From Sabethes cyaneus (Eukaryota > Arthropoda > Insecta > Diptera > Culicidae), in the NCBI RefSeq assembly GCF_943734655.1, contig NC_071354.1, positions 76,235,838-76,299,837 of the forward strand: 64,000 bases of DNA, written 5' to 3'. Below are positions 1 to 12,480 of the stretch, one piece after another. The stretch's first letter is position 1. Each line of letters opens with the position of its first letter. The notes beneath the pieces are model-generated. The model had not been told where the DNA came from, ran no database searches, and worked only from the letters and a program-made list of their open reading frames with translations. The position numbers were made by a program, and so were the translations under genes.

Positions 1-540
1 GAGGCAACAGAATGTCACCTGATGGAAATCGCCCGAGCAGCACACTTCCATCAGCTTTGGCTATCAGTAGCTACGCACCGGAAATGTGCAGCTTGGAGGC
101 AAACACTCTAATTTATAATTATTGAAAGCACATTATGGTGACAAGCAGCGTCCAATATGGCGTCAAAAGAAATAAATCAAAAGTGCCTTCAATAGCCGGA
201 ATATAAGCAAAATTCTGTTCACGAAAAAGCAATCTCGACACATTTCACTGCATTATGTTACAAGGTAGTTATTGATTTGTCACTTTGATAAGCATGCTAC
301 TCTGAATGAAGATTATATTAATATGTACAAAGAACTTACCTTGCGTTTGCAACTTGCATGTAGTAAGAAACTGGATTCGCTCGAAAACTTGTTTTTATTG
401 CTAGTGGTCTAGAGAAATAATCGTCATTTACGATTCTAATCAAAACATAACGATCATCAAAACATCTTTGTTATAAAATTTTGGCTTTATCTGCTATTTA
501 CTACCAATATTTGGCGTCTATCTGCCAGTTTGCCTCGAGG
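1..540. other. Unassigned non-coding stretch
   Basis: No convincing coding, RNA or repeat structure is recognised here. Composition is AT-rich and typical of intron or intergenic DNA. Confidence 0.4.
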
Positions 541-750
541 TATGTTGCTGGTCTAATAAGCCAGTCGTCGTATGTTCGAATCCCGACTGGGAGAGGCTGT
601 TAGAGTCAATAGGATCGTAGAAACTACTCCTGCAATTGTCCTGCACTCTAATAGCTGACTGCGAAGTTTGTCGTATAAAAACAGAACAGTCAAGTTTCGA
701 TAACGGAATGTAGCACCTAGGTATGTGACCTAGGCTTTGCTTTGCTTTTT
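541..750 (+). mobile_element. tRNA-headed SINE (Feilai-like)
   Basis: The head looks like a tRNA-derived RNA polymerase III promoter: a GTCTAATAAGCCAG stretch followed by the B-box-like GTTCGAATCCC near 574. The body contains a run also seen at 42.1-42.5 kb and 52.9-53.1 kb (reverse strand): CAATTGTCCTG, then AGCTGACTGCGAAG, then GTCGTATAAA. The 3' end is a short tandem TTTGC-type tail near 735-750, as expected of a SINE. The assignment to the Feilai-type mosquito SINEs rests on recall of the family and was not searched. A separate insertion begins exactly at its tail. Confidence 0.7.
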
Positions 751-1413
751 TAGTTGGCGTTTCTAATCTAATCTAATCTCACACTAACGCAGCCAATTCT
801 TGAAGGCATCCTGGAAAATGACGAATGCTTGAATCATTTTTCTTGTCAACAGCATGTACCGCAGAGAGAATTCCAAGGTATCCAGTGGAACCAGAAAAAA
901 TACCTAATTCCATTAAACTCCTTGAAATCAAGGGGAAGGAAGAAAGCGTGGACCTCTCGTACCAAACGCTTCCCATATACATAGATAATGATTTAATGAC
1001 AGTCGTTGGGAGTATCTTTGCTAATAAAAGCTAAGTGATACTCCCGACCCTCAGGGATGAACTAATGGCATTTAGACCAGAAACCGGGCTGCAATTGGCC
1101 AAGGATATAGCGCCTTATTTCGCTCTCTGAAAACAGATTAGTTTGCTAAAAATATTAGTTTAAATCATATAATACTTGAAAATAGAGTCGTGTGGTTTAA
1201 TGGTTGCCTAAAACTACATTTGTAAGGTTAGGAACTGAAAACCGCACGACACCACACCTCCTAGCTTGGCTACTCAATCATACAAATTGAAGTATTTCCA
1301 GGTATGGCCACGTGAAGGCGCTAGGTAGGGGCTTGGGATGACTAGAGCTATGTTGAGCGCTTTTTTCTAGTTGCCTTCCCCATTTCATACCCTTGCTTTT
1401 TTAGTTGGCGTTT
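742..1413 (-). mobile_element. Retroposed segment with 21-bp target duplication at SINE tail
   Basis: A 21-bp direct repeat (core GCTTTTTTAGTTGGCGTTT) occurs at 742-762 and 1393-1413. It brackets about 630 bp. The bracketed DNA begins with a CTAAT-type tandem (763-779), which on the minus strand is a GATTA-repeat 3' tail. This is the structure of a LINE-mobilised insertion in minus orientation, placed in the tail of the SINE. No coding capacity is evident, so it is either a non-autonomous element or a truncated LINE of unknown clade. Confidence 0.6.
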
Positions 1414-1526
1414 ATCTATTAATAAGATATCATTATCTGCGCTATTCGCAAGCAATAATGTGAGTTTTTACGCGCCACGTATCTCCCGTGTAAAAAAGAC
1501 TTGACTGTAGATGCTTTGAAGTCGCA

Positions 1527-1776
1527 TACACTCAAGTCGCTTTTTACGCGAAGGATATGTTTCGCGTAAATCAAAATCGTGTAAAAAACCGCGTATATTC
1601 CAAAATTCGCGTAAAAAAACAAAAATTCATGTAAAAAAAAACCTTGTGGATTTCAACACTACGTGAAAAAATAGACTACTTGAGCACGTCCGCGTAAATT
1701 CCGAAAATCGCATAAAAAACCGCATAAATTCCAAAATTCGCGTAAAAATAATCGTGTGAAAAGCGACTTCAGTGTA
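1527..1776. mobile_element. MITE with TA target duplication
   Basis: Inverted termini begin CACTCAAGTCGCTTTTTACG at 1529 and end with AAGCGACTTCAGTG at 1774. TA dinucleotides flank both ends. The interior is built from repeated CGCGTAAAAA-like words. TA duplication and CACT termini fit a Tc1/mariner-type non-autonomous element. The superfamily is inferred. Confidence 0.65.
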
Positions 1777-1789
1777 TATGTAATCAAAC

Positions 1790-4040
1790 AAGTTCCAGGC
1801 CAATAATTTTTACTGGTTGTAGGCATAATAAATTTTCCACCAGACAAATTTGATAACAAATTTGAAATTTGATAAGCTGATTAAATTTTCCCCTGACAAA
1901 TGAAGAGGATTTCCCAACCGAACAACCCTAAACTCGCTTGATAAGTTCAATAATCACTCACTTAAATCGTTGCTACTTAGTCTCTGCCTGCGGAATTACG
2001 ACGCAATTACGATTCTTTCAATCACGTTCAATAAGCGACGCTTCAATAGGCTTTGCTTCTATATACCTACCATTCAATCATTTGCAACCGCTTGATTGCA
2101 TCTCCGCACATTAGGATACGAAACACCAATGACCCCGTCCCACTCGGCAATCCAATTGCGATCAAATTCAATCATGAGCGTCGACTGTCCATCCATCGTC
2201 CTAGCGTTATAGCGCCGGTCGCGGCCCGTGGTTACGGAATTGGTAATTGAAGACCTTTTCATTGTCCCCGCCCTGGCTGGCTAATAGATAGCCATCAAAT
2301 CAGAATCAAAAAAGCGTCGGCCACGATCTACGAGGTAGAACGCCCGTGGCATATGTGAATACCTACGTGACCACATCACCCTCGGCCTCCGCGCCCGACC
2401 TCGCATCGCAGCAGCCGTGAATCAAATTTAAACGGTCAGTCCTCCGCCAGTCAGCATCATTTCATCAACAAAGACCAGGGCCTAGGCCTGGGCATCAGTA
2501 TGACAGAATAATAACAAAACGGCTGTCATTTCGTTCCAAGTGCTGCCACGATCGCGATTTGAAAACATAAATTTACCTTCCTACTACTGCGGCCGTCGTT
2601 GTTGCATTGACCGTGCTACATACGGCCGGACTCGTTTGCGTTGGAAACCGGCTTTGAAGTGAAGTGATCGAATCTCGTCTCGGCCAAGCCTCCTCAGGCA
2701 GACACATGCCCTGGACCTTGATCTTCTACTGCGAACCAGTAGCCAACCAGCCAATGGCCATTTCCTCATAATTTATAAACATGTACTGTAGGTAGGTACA
2801 TTTTAAGCGTGCGTCGGTGTGAGGGTGCGATCGTGTTAGTAATCTGACAATAGTATCACTGTCTTCGAACTTTGGCCGGTATACTAAGAAGACGGGTACC
2901 AACGCCATCCGCCTACTGCCTCTCCTGTTGATCACGACAGTTGCTGGTATCTACACTTGGGACACAAGTAACGCGTATGTCTGCGGCTTTGCAGGTGGCT
3001 GTAGGCGCGATGATCAACAAAGAAACTGAGAGTGGCTTGGCTATAATTTCCATTCCACTGCCCCCTGCGTGTGTGTACGTTGACGTTTGCACTGCCCGCC
3101 TCGACGTCGCCCTCACCGTCGGTCGTCGGTCGTCGGCTGCAACGCAATTGACTGTAGTAAACCATTTGTGGCTATAAATAACCGATCTGGACTACGCTTT
3201 TCTGTCATGAAACAAATTAAATAAACGGTTTGAGGAGTGACGACGTGTAAGCGATCAGGCCTAGGGCTGTCAACATATCTGGTTCTGGATCATGGAGAGC
3301 AGGGGATTACGTACTGAATATTAAATAATATTCGGATAGTGCCGTATTTTTAAATTACCCATCAATTATTCGATTACTTAGGGAAGTTTCGTTCTGAATT
3401 CCGTTAATACACAATGTTGTGATCCTTCCCGTTCGTAATTAATAAACATTGTACAGTATATTTTACTCCGTTCCAATTCCCGTACCGACCGTTTCTGGTT
3501 TACCGCCCTCTTCGCCCTTTTTGTATGCTTTAAATTTTTGGAATTTTATGCAAATTTCTTTTTAATTCGTGAATCAAAATACAGCAGAAGGGAATATTTT
3601 AGTTGCTCAGTTGCTCAAAGCAGAACTCTAAATATTTAACTTTTATGGAGAAAAGCATCATCCGCATTGTAGCGCCAACTACATGTCAAGCGAAATCCAT
3701 ATTCGTCAATAAATATTGGAAAATCTTACCATGAAAAAGTGGCATCGTGAATTTTTTTATTGGGATTTCTGTGACATGTCATTGGAAAATATTTTAACTT
3801 TGAAAATGTCCTTATCCGTGCTAATCCTTTGTCAATCAGCATGATCAGCATACCACAGGAAGGCAGAAACTCTAAACACTACACTCGCGCAAACTGCCCA
3901 CATAATTATACTGTATTTAAACACTACAAATTTCTAGAAAAACGGAGCGATTGTACGAAAACAAAACCTCAATGGGCGATTTAGACGTTAGCGAAATGCG
4001 AACAAAATAAGTGCAACCAATATTATTTGGAGGCTATTTA
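1790..4040. other. Unassigned non-coding stretch
   Basis: The block at about 2050-3180 is GC-richer and lacks visible repeats, so it could be single-copy intron, regulatory DNA or an unrecognised short exon. Open frames here are short, overlap on both strands and lack protein-like composition. I see no firm feature. Confidence 0.35.
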
Positions 4041-4042
4041 CC

Positions 4043-4169
4043 TTATGTCGAATTTGTTTATTCAATCCGGATTGGAACTGGATGAATGGATTTTGTGTTC
4101 ATTTGCTCCTATCTGACAGATAAAATTCATCCAGTTTCAACCCGGATTGAATAAACAAATTCGACATTA
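4043..4169. mobile_element. Short palindromic MITE
   Basis: Long inverted arms start TGTCGAATTTGTTTATTCAA at 4046. The mirror-image sequence ends TCGACA at 4166. TTA trinucleotides flank both ends. About 40 bp of each arm pair around a short centre (121 bp in all). No coding capacity. Confidence 0.7.
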
Positions 4170-4643
4170 GATTATTGTTACAGTAGGATACAAAATACGG
4201 TAAAACAATAAAATTTATCGTCCGAAAAGATAACCAAACCATCAAACTTATTGTTGTCCATCATAACTTTCATGGTTCTGAGAGATTCTACCATAAAAAA
4301 TGACGGGTTGTTGAGTATCTTAACAATAAAAAAATCTATTTTTTCGCGACCAAAAATTTTCATTTACAGTAAAAGTTATCGTCCTTTTATGGTAATTTTT
4401 TTAGGCGAAAAACAAAAAAAAATTAAATTAGGCAGTAATTTTATGATGAACTACACCAATACTATAGCATAAAATAAGAAACGAAAATATGAAAAATATG
4501 AATATTTGATTTTCAGACACTTTTACAATAAATTTACCATAAGTTTCATTTTACACAATAAAAACTGTCGTAGACCCATTGTTTCTACTACAAAATTTAA
4601 TGTAAATTTTTTTTCGGGTAGATATCTGAAATTAAATAAAAAC

Positions 4644-4769
4644 GAAAACTTTTCAATTAAATTCTACTATTTATATTTATTCGTGACAGATACGCATTTC
4701 GCCTACGACTTGCAGGCTCATCAGTGTCTGTTTTCGAATTTCAGCTCGAAATTTAATTGGAAAGTTTTC
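4644..4769. repeat. Imperfect inverted repeat, possible MITE
   Basis: GAAAACTTTTCAATTAAATT near 4644-4663 is mirrored by AATTTAATTGGAAAGTTTTC near 4750-4769. The surroundings (4170-4830) are very AT-rich with no other feature. Confidence 0.45.
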
Positions 4770-5244
4770 TTTATTATTTAATTTCTGGTCTCATATTCTA
4801 CTAAGACGTTCTAAATATCTACTGCCTACTGGTGGTAGGGTTAACTAGACTGTCATAGTCTTCGTACTGCCTTCTCATTTTACACAAGTGTTAGTGACAG
4901 ATGACATAGTAAAACGTGTGCCTATGAGAACGCTTTACAAACACTAGGACAGGTTAGTAAACCCTCTTGTCGCCAAAAACCACTTAACTTACGATTGAAT
5001 CTACGAAGAGTGGCTTATCTATGATCTTTAATAAACTATGATGCTAGAGTGAGTATAAAAGAATGATTCACACGGTATTAATGCAGCGTCAGACGTAATT
5101 TTCGCTCCATTATCATGCTTTTGTTCGAAATGTGACGTTTTCTGTTAGTCGAATGTAAATTATTATTATTGATGAACTATTCTTGATTATCCTAAAAAAT
5201 TCTTCAATTTTATGGCACATAATTGATGCATACATGATTAAGTT

Positions 5245-5464
5245 TTAATCTTTTTTTTTGAAACGATGATTCTACAATTGATGAAGGGACGGTAAGGGAA
5301 AGTAATGAAGAAGGATTTTTTTTTTCCGGGAATGAAGGGGAAGGGTGGAAGGTCCTTTCCACCCTTCCCCTTCATTCCCGGAAAAAAAATCCTTCTTCAT
5401 TACTTTCCCTTACCGTCCCTTCATCAATTGTAGAATCATCGTTTCAAAAAAAAAAAAAGATTAA
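5245..5464. mobile_element. Near-perfect 220-bp palindrome (hairpin MITE)
   Basis: The two arms are nearly exact reverse complements over about 105 bp each, centred near 5353 (GGAAGGTCCTTTCC). Arms begin TTAATCTTTTTTTTTGAAAC. They share the block GAAGGGACGGTA followed by AAGTAATG with a second palindromic element at about 52.25-52.5 kb, which identifies a family rather than a chance hairpin. Confidence 0.75.
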
Positions 5465-5661
5465 TATATGCCTGACCGCATTTCAAGGTCATGACTAAAG
5501 TCACGAGTTTGGTCAATTGATTAAGTTTTGTTAGCTTGGTCGTGTCACTTCCACTGCCGTGTGAATGTTGCTTAATAAAAGCAAAACGCTTGCAGCGCCA
5601 CCTCATAATGTGGCGGTTTCAGGAAATATAGTGGATGCACGAGGGAAAAAACAATTATCAA

Positions 5662-5778
5662 CCCAAGCAACAACGTACGTTTTATTGTACTCTTATGGCG
5701 GTTTTCCTGACCAATTTTGGTCTTGCCATTGGTCAATGCCATCATAAGAGTGTAATATTACCCAAATTGTTACTTGGG
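5662..5778. mobile_element. Small TIR element (CCCAAGYAAC family)
   Basis: Ends are CCCAAGCAAC at 5662 and GTTACTTGGG at 5769-5778. The interior resembles the start of the larger element at 17308 (GTGGTTTTC..TGACCAATTT type sequence). It is probably a short internally deleted relative. Confidence 0.55.
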
Positions 5779-6881
5779 AAGCATACTCCCAGACTTTTTT
5801 TTTCAATTCACGCAAGCTGGGAAGTGGACACAAATTGTAATCTTTAAAACTTGTAACTATAATCTGTAGAATCTTTGAAATTTATTTAAAATTAAATTGT
5901 AAACCAAAAATATTTATTAGGTTTAAAGATTTAGTAAAAACATACAAATATAAATACAAATACATACTCTGAAATCTGTAGAAGTCGTACAAAACTTCTG
6001 TTATGCATGAATCATTCACAGAGTCACAGAAATGCTCTCCAATGGAATACTGTGCAAATTTATGCAAATTGTCCTCGTTGTTGTTTCATGGTAGAGTAAG
6101 AAATGTTTGATTGCCATGATTTGATGAATCACACACGACAATCGGCGGCAGTTTTGTCCCGACAACGCGATATCTCTTAATTGGACTAGAGTTAATATAA
6201 TTTATCAACATCAGTGAATCAGCTGCTCTAATCATGTTCATTAGCATCAACAAAAAAAAAACGCAGAACCGCGAATTATATCAAAATTGAGATCATAGGT
6301 TTGAATCGGACCGCATAACTCGCGTTTTAATTGGAATAAACCAACCCAACCTATTCATTTCTGGATGGTGGCTCGAGCTCAGCACCGACCACGTAGTATA
6401 TTTGAGTGGTGTGCCACTTCTGTAGCGCCTTTCTGTGTCCTTCAATTTGGCTTCGTGTAGTTAATTTGAGCATAACTTGTCAGATTTAGCAGCTAGCTCT
6501 TGGATGACACTGCAGGCTTTAAATCGATCAGTCACGACTTCGTGTGCCACCTAAGAAACAAAATGGAAGCATTGATTGCTAGGCGGGAGATGTGGAGTAT
6601 TGAACCAAACAATGCTTGGTTATAATTGTCAGGTATCAGTGCGTGAGCATTCCTTAAGCGGTCAGTCAACAAACGGATATTTGCTCAGCGGTTTTCTTTT
6701 GTTTTTCATCTCTCTGTCGTCTTTTCATTGTGTTTCCGTCAGATTTCTTTTTTGACGTCTGTTTTTGAAATTTTTGTCGCTTTTTTTCTTTCTGTTTTAC
6801 CGTTTTCCTGTTGTCATTTTGTCGTCTTTCTGTCATGAAAAACTTTCTGTCATATATTCGTCATCACTTCGTCGTCTTTTT

Positions 6882-7172
6882 ACATTGGCGGAACTAGGGG
6901 GGGGGGGGGGGGGGCTAGGGGAGGCTAAGCCCTCCCTAGAAGAGATTTAGCCCCCCCTAGAAAAGTTGACTAAGTTTTTTAATTTTTGAAAAACCAATAG
7001 TTAGATAACTATAGGTACGAAAAACTTCAGAGTAAAGTTTATTTGCATGACTGTTTTAAGATTCCAGGCATTAATGTGCATTAAATTTTGATATGCCGAC
7101 GAAATAAAACGGTTGAAAAAAATTCCGGGGGCTATAGCCCCCCCTAGAAATGAGCGCTAGTTCCGCCAATGT
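6882..7172. mobile_element. TIR element with internal poly-G run
   Basis: Exact 16-bp inverted ends: ACATTGGCGGAACTAG at 6882-6897 and CTAGTTCCGCCAATGT at 7157-7172. A run of about 20 G follows the left end, and paired CCCCCCCTAG blocks repeat internally. No transposase and no clear target duplication are visible. Confidence 0.65.
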
Positions 7173-8290
7173 CCAAAGACCTTTGTCGGTCTGGTTTTAA
7201 GTTTTTTACGTTATTTTGACATCTTTCCGTTAACTTTTTATCGTATTTTCGCCATCTTTTCATCACTGTTTTGACTGTAGCACAGTAGCAGCACACTGAC
7301 GATGTACTAGGTTTATTCTTATCTTTTCATTGCACTTTTGTAGTCTTTACGCTGTCTTTTTTATTATCGGTTGTCTCTATTTTAGTTTTTTCCTCTCCTT
7401 TTTGTTGTATTTCCAACATTTTTCAATTTTATCGCGTAAAAAGAGTACTTGAAGCAAATAGGACAAGGATTTCAGAAGGTTATATGAAGAACAATCTTCT
7501 TCGCTTGATAGTTGTAAAAGATTTTGAAGTTCTATCGCAGTTATTAGTAACTATTAAAATATGCAAAGTAATAGAAACGAAAAAATTTCACCTCTTTCAG
7601 TATAATTCAACCAAGAAATTTGCAGCATTACTATTGTTGTGAATATACTACGATCAGACAGCACACGACCGAAAGTGAAGAATATCATGCCATAAATGCC
7701 TATACCGCAGAAGAGTTCTACCTGCGCTCAAACTGAAAACGGTAAGATCGTATTGACAGCATGGCAGCATTAACGTAAACCTTCTCTTTTCAATTAACTA
7801 CTCATAAAGATTAACCCTTTTTACTATTTTGTTCGTTTCTTTTTCTCGGAAGAAGTCGGAAAGAAACTAAGAAGAAAGTGACTCTAATTTGCGCTGATAA
7901 ACACAAGAAGGTCCATAAGGCTTTGTCTGCTATCGTCATACTAAGTGCCTACTACTAAGTTCTTTCCAGTGGTTCTATTTATCTTTTGCCCGCCCAATTT
8001 TTTGCCAGCTCTTCTCGAGATCGGGAGTCGGAATGCTATTGTCATTTAAGGGCATTCCTAGATAGCGATGTCAGATCTACGGATTTTTGTGCATACTGTG
8101 TCATTGTCGTGAACCGTGATCTCCAGCACCTTTTACTGCGGTAGTGCCTTTCGTTTCGAAAGTGTATTCAACTAGTCAGCTACCGGGTTAGCCACTGATA
8201 TTCCTTTCAGTTACTTCTGATGTCGCTTCTGCTGCTGCTGCTCCTTCAGAGTTCGTCACAGGAATGACGATCCATACGGATAAGGCTAAA
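7173..8290. other. Unassigned non-coding stretch
   Basis: No gene or repeat recognised apart from a short GCT-type microsatellite near 8228-8250. Confidence 0.35.
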
Positions 8291-8293
8291 AAT

Positions 8294-9056
8294 ACAGAAG
8301 CAATCGCTTACGCATATCCGCTCTTATGATGATTTGGAAAACACTCAATTATGATCACGTTTACCTATTCTAGAAACTAAACACATGTAAATATGGTATC
8401 ACAGAACAATTCTACTTCTTTTTATCACGGAAGAACACAAAAATTCTCCTCTGATATGAAAATATAAATCAATTTTCATTCACTAGCAATTTGCAGCATT
8501 TTGCTTTTAATTTCAGCATATGGTGCACTATTTACACTACTACCAATATGTGAGGCAGTTGCGCCTTAAACTCTTCTATCGTGTTGACATAGCTAGTATT
8601 TGAGTGACAACCACTTGCTTCTGGTGCTAGTGTATATGAACGATTCAATGATACACTAGCGCCAGCAGCAAGCTGTTTTTACTGCAAAACTAGTTATCTT
8701 CAATGAGCCGGTATGTAGGCAATACCGACACGTTATCCACCGGTCTCTCTTTTTATCTGTTTTTGAAAAGCATCTAATCCCTGTGCAGGCGGTTTCGGCC
8801 GGACGGATTTAAAAAACACAGACACCACTATAGAAAATGGGCCCAATTTAGTCGCAGCGACTTCATCATTTCTCGCGACTATAACTCAAATCCAGTAGCG
8901 TTTCATTAAGACCAAAATACATGCCGATATTCAGTAAATATTATTCTATCAACTGGTATAAAAATCTTGTCTCGAATGAATATAGTTTCAGCGTAATTCA
9001 TGAATATTGTTCAGGCTACCGCTTAATGGGCTGAAAATCCCCTCATATACCCTAGT
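8294..9056 (+). mobile_element. Copy A of the GGGTACGGGAGGG TIR element, 5' truncated
   Basis: Extended similarity to 16108-16862: shared words include GCAATCGCTTACGC, TATGATCACGTTTAC, CTTCTTTTTATCACGGAAGA and ACTATAGAAAAT. The left terminus is missing. The right end has decayed (CCCCTCATATACCC). No transposase coding is seen, so it is non-autonomous. Confidence 0.65.
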
Positions 9057-9299
9057 ATCACACGGCAGCTTTTTAATATTATTTTCAAATTGACGAGCAG
9101 TTGGCGTATTGGACTACAGTTTTCAATGACAGTGTTGTTAGAACAGACCAATGTGATAAGACCATTTTTCTTTGACGTAGTTCTACATGTGTAGTTATCA
9201 TTATATTACGTTATCCATCAAAGATTCTTTGATGGAAATACCCGGCTCCATTCCAAATTCACATACTTCTTACTTCGTTTATTATTTTCACTAGAAGGA

Positions 9300-10085
9300 A
9301 GCCGGGGTGGCTCTTGCCGTATCAAGAATTTCTCTCCACTGACTGTACTCGGTTATGGGTTACTCATCGCCAATTCATTGAGCGTCTCGACACACGCAAG
9401 TCGGTTTCAACCTAGTCTAGCCATCTAGCACATAGGACCCCTCTATTCCTGTTTTTAGTGCGGCGTACATTGCCTCCGCCCTCCCAAGGTTTTTGGTAAT
9501 GATATCGAAGTCATCTGCGAAGGCTTGGAGAAGATCGCAACTCTTGCTGAAGATCGTTCCTCTCGTTTTAATGCCTGCTTACCGGATCACACCTTCAATA
9601 GCGTTACAAAATAACATACAGATTTCATCCACTTGCCGCAACCCTCAGCACGATCCGTGCATCATCTGCCATAACTGTTCGCGCTCGATTGTACCATATG
9701 CTACCCTGAAATCCGCCCAGTAAATATCTGAAATAATGCCCAATAGGTACGTTGTACGCCTGACATTTCTAGAGGATTTGTCGTAGAGTAAAAATTTGAT
9801 CCGTAGTAGCATGGGCCTCCATAAAGTCTGCCTGATACTTCCATATGAATTCTCTTGCTATTGTGGATAGACGAAGCAACAAAATCTGGCAGAGCACTTT
9901 GTAGGCGGCCTTGATCAGCGTATTGTGGCGGTAATTACAGCAATCTAGACAATCACCCTTTTTGTAAATGGGACAAACCGCATCTTCCATCCACTTCTCC
10001 GCTAGTTTCTTTTCCTTCCAAATCCTTGATATTATGCAGTAAAATGCCGTTACTAGCGGTTCTTGACCATTTTTGTAGAGTTCTC
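9300..10085 (-). pseudogene. Decayed RTE-type non-LTR reverse transcriptase fragment
   Basis: Minus-strand translation of 9769-9990 gives KKGDCLDCCNYR and a following finger-domain stretch typical of RTE-group reverse transcriptases. Further downstream on the same strand (9720-9493), in other frames, come a degraded QG..L..AIEGV region and a FADDFDII catalytic box. Several stops and frameshifts make it dead. The same family occurs at 11.75-12.5, 19.7-21.6, 33.8-35.0, 45.4-46.4 and 58.6-58.85 kb. RTE assignment is from motif recall and BovB/JAM-like subtypes were not separated. Confidence 0.7.
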
Positions 10086-10309
10086 CCAGTAAACCAGAGA
10101 TCGTATATTGATGTTGATATTAAATTGTATATATATATATGGATATTGTATCAAACTCATACAATGCAACATGTAAACATCGTATGTAATGCATTCGACC
10201 AACCAATATACGATTTGATATTGAAAATCGTAGAAAGGGAAAAAATTAATCGGGAATATCGTATTTGATGATATCCTAAATTCAGCTACCAGCAATGAAT
10301 ATCACGAAG

Positions 10310-11744
10310 ATGTCATCGTATTTAATTTCAGTTTTCATCGGATTATGCTTAGCAAAATGTCTTATATGACTTCGTTTCAGATTAATATACAAACAGTGAT
10401 GATCATAAGACACTACTTGCAACTATAGTTTGTTTCCAAACACGTTTAAATTTCATTTTTTTCTATCGCTAGATTGTGAGAAAAGAGAGAGAGTATTCAT
10501 TCAAAACTAATCCTTTCGGAGCTGTACAATTTTCTCCTTGTGCCATTTTTAGTGATAATATTGATGATGAATTGATGACAGAGTCTCCTGTGCAAATATC
10601 TCTTTCCGTAGCCGAAATAAACGCGTCCTTGATAACATAAATGTCTTTATTTTGTTCAAGCAACGTTGGACCAATATTGACTATGTTCGTTTGCCATATC
10701 TGGCAGTGTTAGATAACCATTTGGTCCAGCCAATCCACCCGAACGATAGGTATTTTTTGGCAATGACCAGTCGAACCATGGCTATAGATAACACCCTTAC
10801 CTTCATCATCTCACCTGACCAGCCAAAATGTTAGAAATGAAGTTCGGAAACCTTCTATTATTCGTCAAAATTGACAATATTAGGGCAACCGTAAGGTAGT
10901 CGTCATACTTTTATGATGCTGGTTGTTGTACATCTGCATTGTTAACTTGAATAAACTAGTCAAAACCGCACCACCAACCCGTTGAGGCGAGTTTTAAACA
11001 ATGAAATGCGAAAACTGAGAATGTTCATTATAAGCGATGGAATGTAAACAAATATTGACACTGTCATTTAGTCACAATTCATACAAAATCGTAAATAGGA
11101 TGAGAATGAATCTAATCTTGATCTATCAGATGCGATGCATACACGACGACTTTGACTTAAAAGGTGCAAAAATATCGTTCAAGTACTCAAGCGATAGCAA
11201 CTTTGAGGTAACGATCAATGTTACCGATTGGAATGTTGCGGGTTCTAGACTAAGATGAAACAGATGATAAGACAAAAATACACAATATTTATAAACTTTC
11301 CTTAGTAGAGCGAAATATCTTTAAAAGCTTTGGAAAAAGCCTTTCCCCGAAAGCGTTACTTTTTTTTATACCATTTTACTTTCGCGGCGAATATTTTGGT
11401 ATTAATAGCCTGCTCTATATACAATTTGCGGCCACAAGGAAGTCCGTGTACTAGGTTACACAAAATCGCATATGTTACTAGAGAAGGAGTCGGAATGATT
11501 TCGTAATTGAGTAGAAACGCAATTCACAACAAAGGTTTACATCTGGATATAGCCAATCAGGTCAATCATAACGTTAATCGTAAAAAGTGATTTGTTAAAT
11601 CAACGTTTCAATTATTTTGATAAACACATGCATGTATATGGCCTTCACTTTCGTAATTGCAGGCCATTTTTGCACATAATATACGATTTCTTCATGTTGT
11701 ACAAGATGCTGTTTATCTCATTCAGGATTAAATTATACAGGCCA
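10310..11744. other. Unassigned non-coding stretch
   Basis: AT-rich DNA with short overlapping open frames on both strands. No gene, RNA or repeat family recognised. A short TA microsatellite lies just upstream near 10128-10142. Confidence 0.35.
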
Positions 11745-12480
11745 AAAGGTTTGCTGGGCTACCCGGAGTTGATTTTTTCCGGCGGCAATCCTAGGTTAAC
11801 TACCGTTGCGTCGGAATCGGGACATATACAGAGAAAATTGGGGAATTCCAGTTTCATATATGCGCAAAATCCGTAAATCTGACATTGCTACTCCCAGGTA
11901 AACTTTCGTTTTGCATTCACACGTTTTAACCAAGTATCTCTCCTCGTCTCTTCGGGTCATGTCAGGTTTCGATGCGAAGTCCTTATTGAGAAATTGAATT
12001 AACTTTTCAATAGAACTTGTGGGTGTCATTAGTCCGGAATGCTTGTTCTAATTCTTCATGACCATTGTCGTCCCTTAGGGTACATAGTCTTTCGTGGCTA
12101 TACTAGATAGACAGTCTTTCCCAGTTCTTTTTTCTTCTCCATCGCTTGCTGGCATTCCCCGTCAAACCAATCATTTCCCGAATGCGGAGTTGCTTTTTTT
12201 ATTGCTCGAAGTACCAAACTCCACTGCTGGAAGCTGTTTTGTAAGTTGATGTACTTCTGGTCGTTATCGTTCGTGTCCGTGTGCAAGCGATAGATCCTAA
12301 TCCGTTGTCCATGCAACGCTTTCCTACCGACCAGGGCGTTCAAATGTCCGATGACAACCTTGATGTCCTGAATAGCCTTTGTAGGTGTTGGTTGTTGGAT
12401 GTGAGGGACTATCACAATGCGGCTTTGTGCCGAAACAGTCATTTTGCCTTAAGTACGAGACGAAAAGTTTCTTAATTCAG
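11745..12480 (-). pseudogene. Decayed RTE-type endonuclease and linker fragment
   Basis: Minus-strand translation of 12098-12442 contains DIKVVIGHLNALVG, the degraded counterpart of the endonuclease motif before the catalytic Asp-Asn pair in RTE/BovB-like ORF2. The segment 11780-12030 matches the linker that also appears at 20650-20880. Frameshifts separate the pieces, and no reverse transcriptase follows. It is an internal fragment of the family at 19.7-21.6 kb. Confidence 0.6.

Noticed and set aside
560..600. Possible tRNA gene
   Set aside because: Only promoter-box-like elements fit. There is no full cloverleaf, and the sequence continues into a SINE body with a tandem tail.
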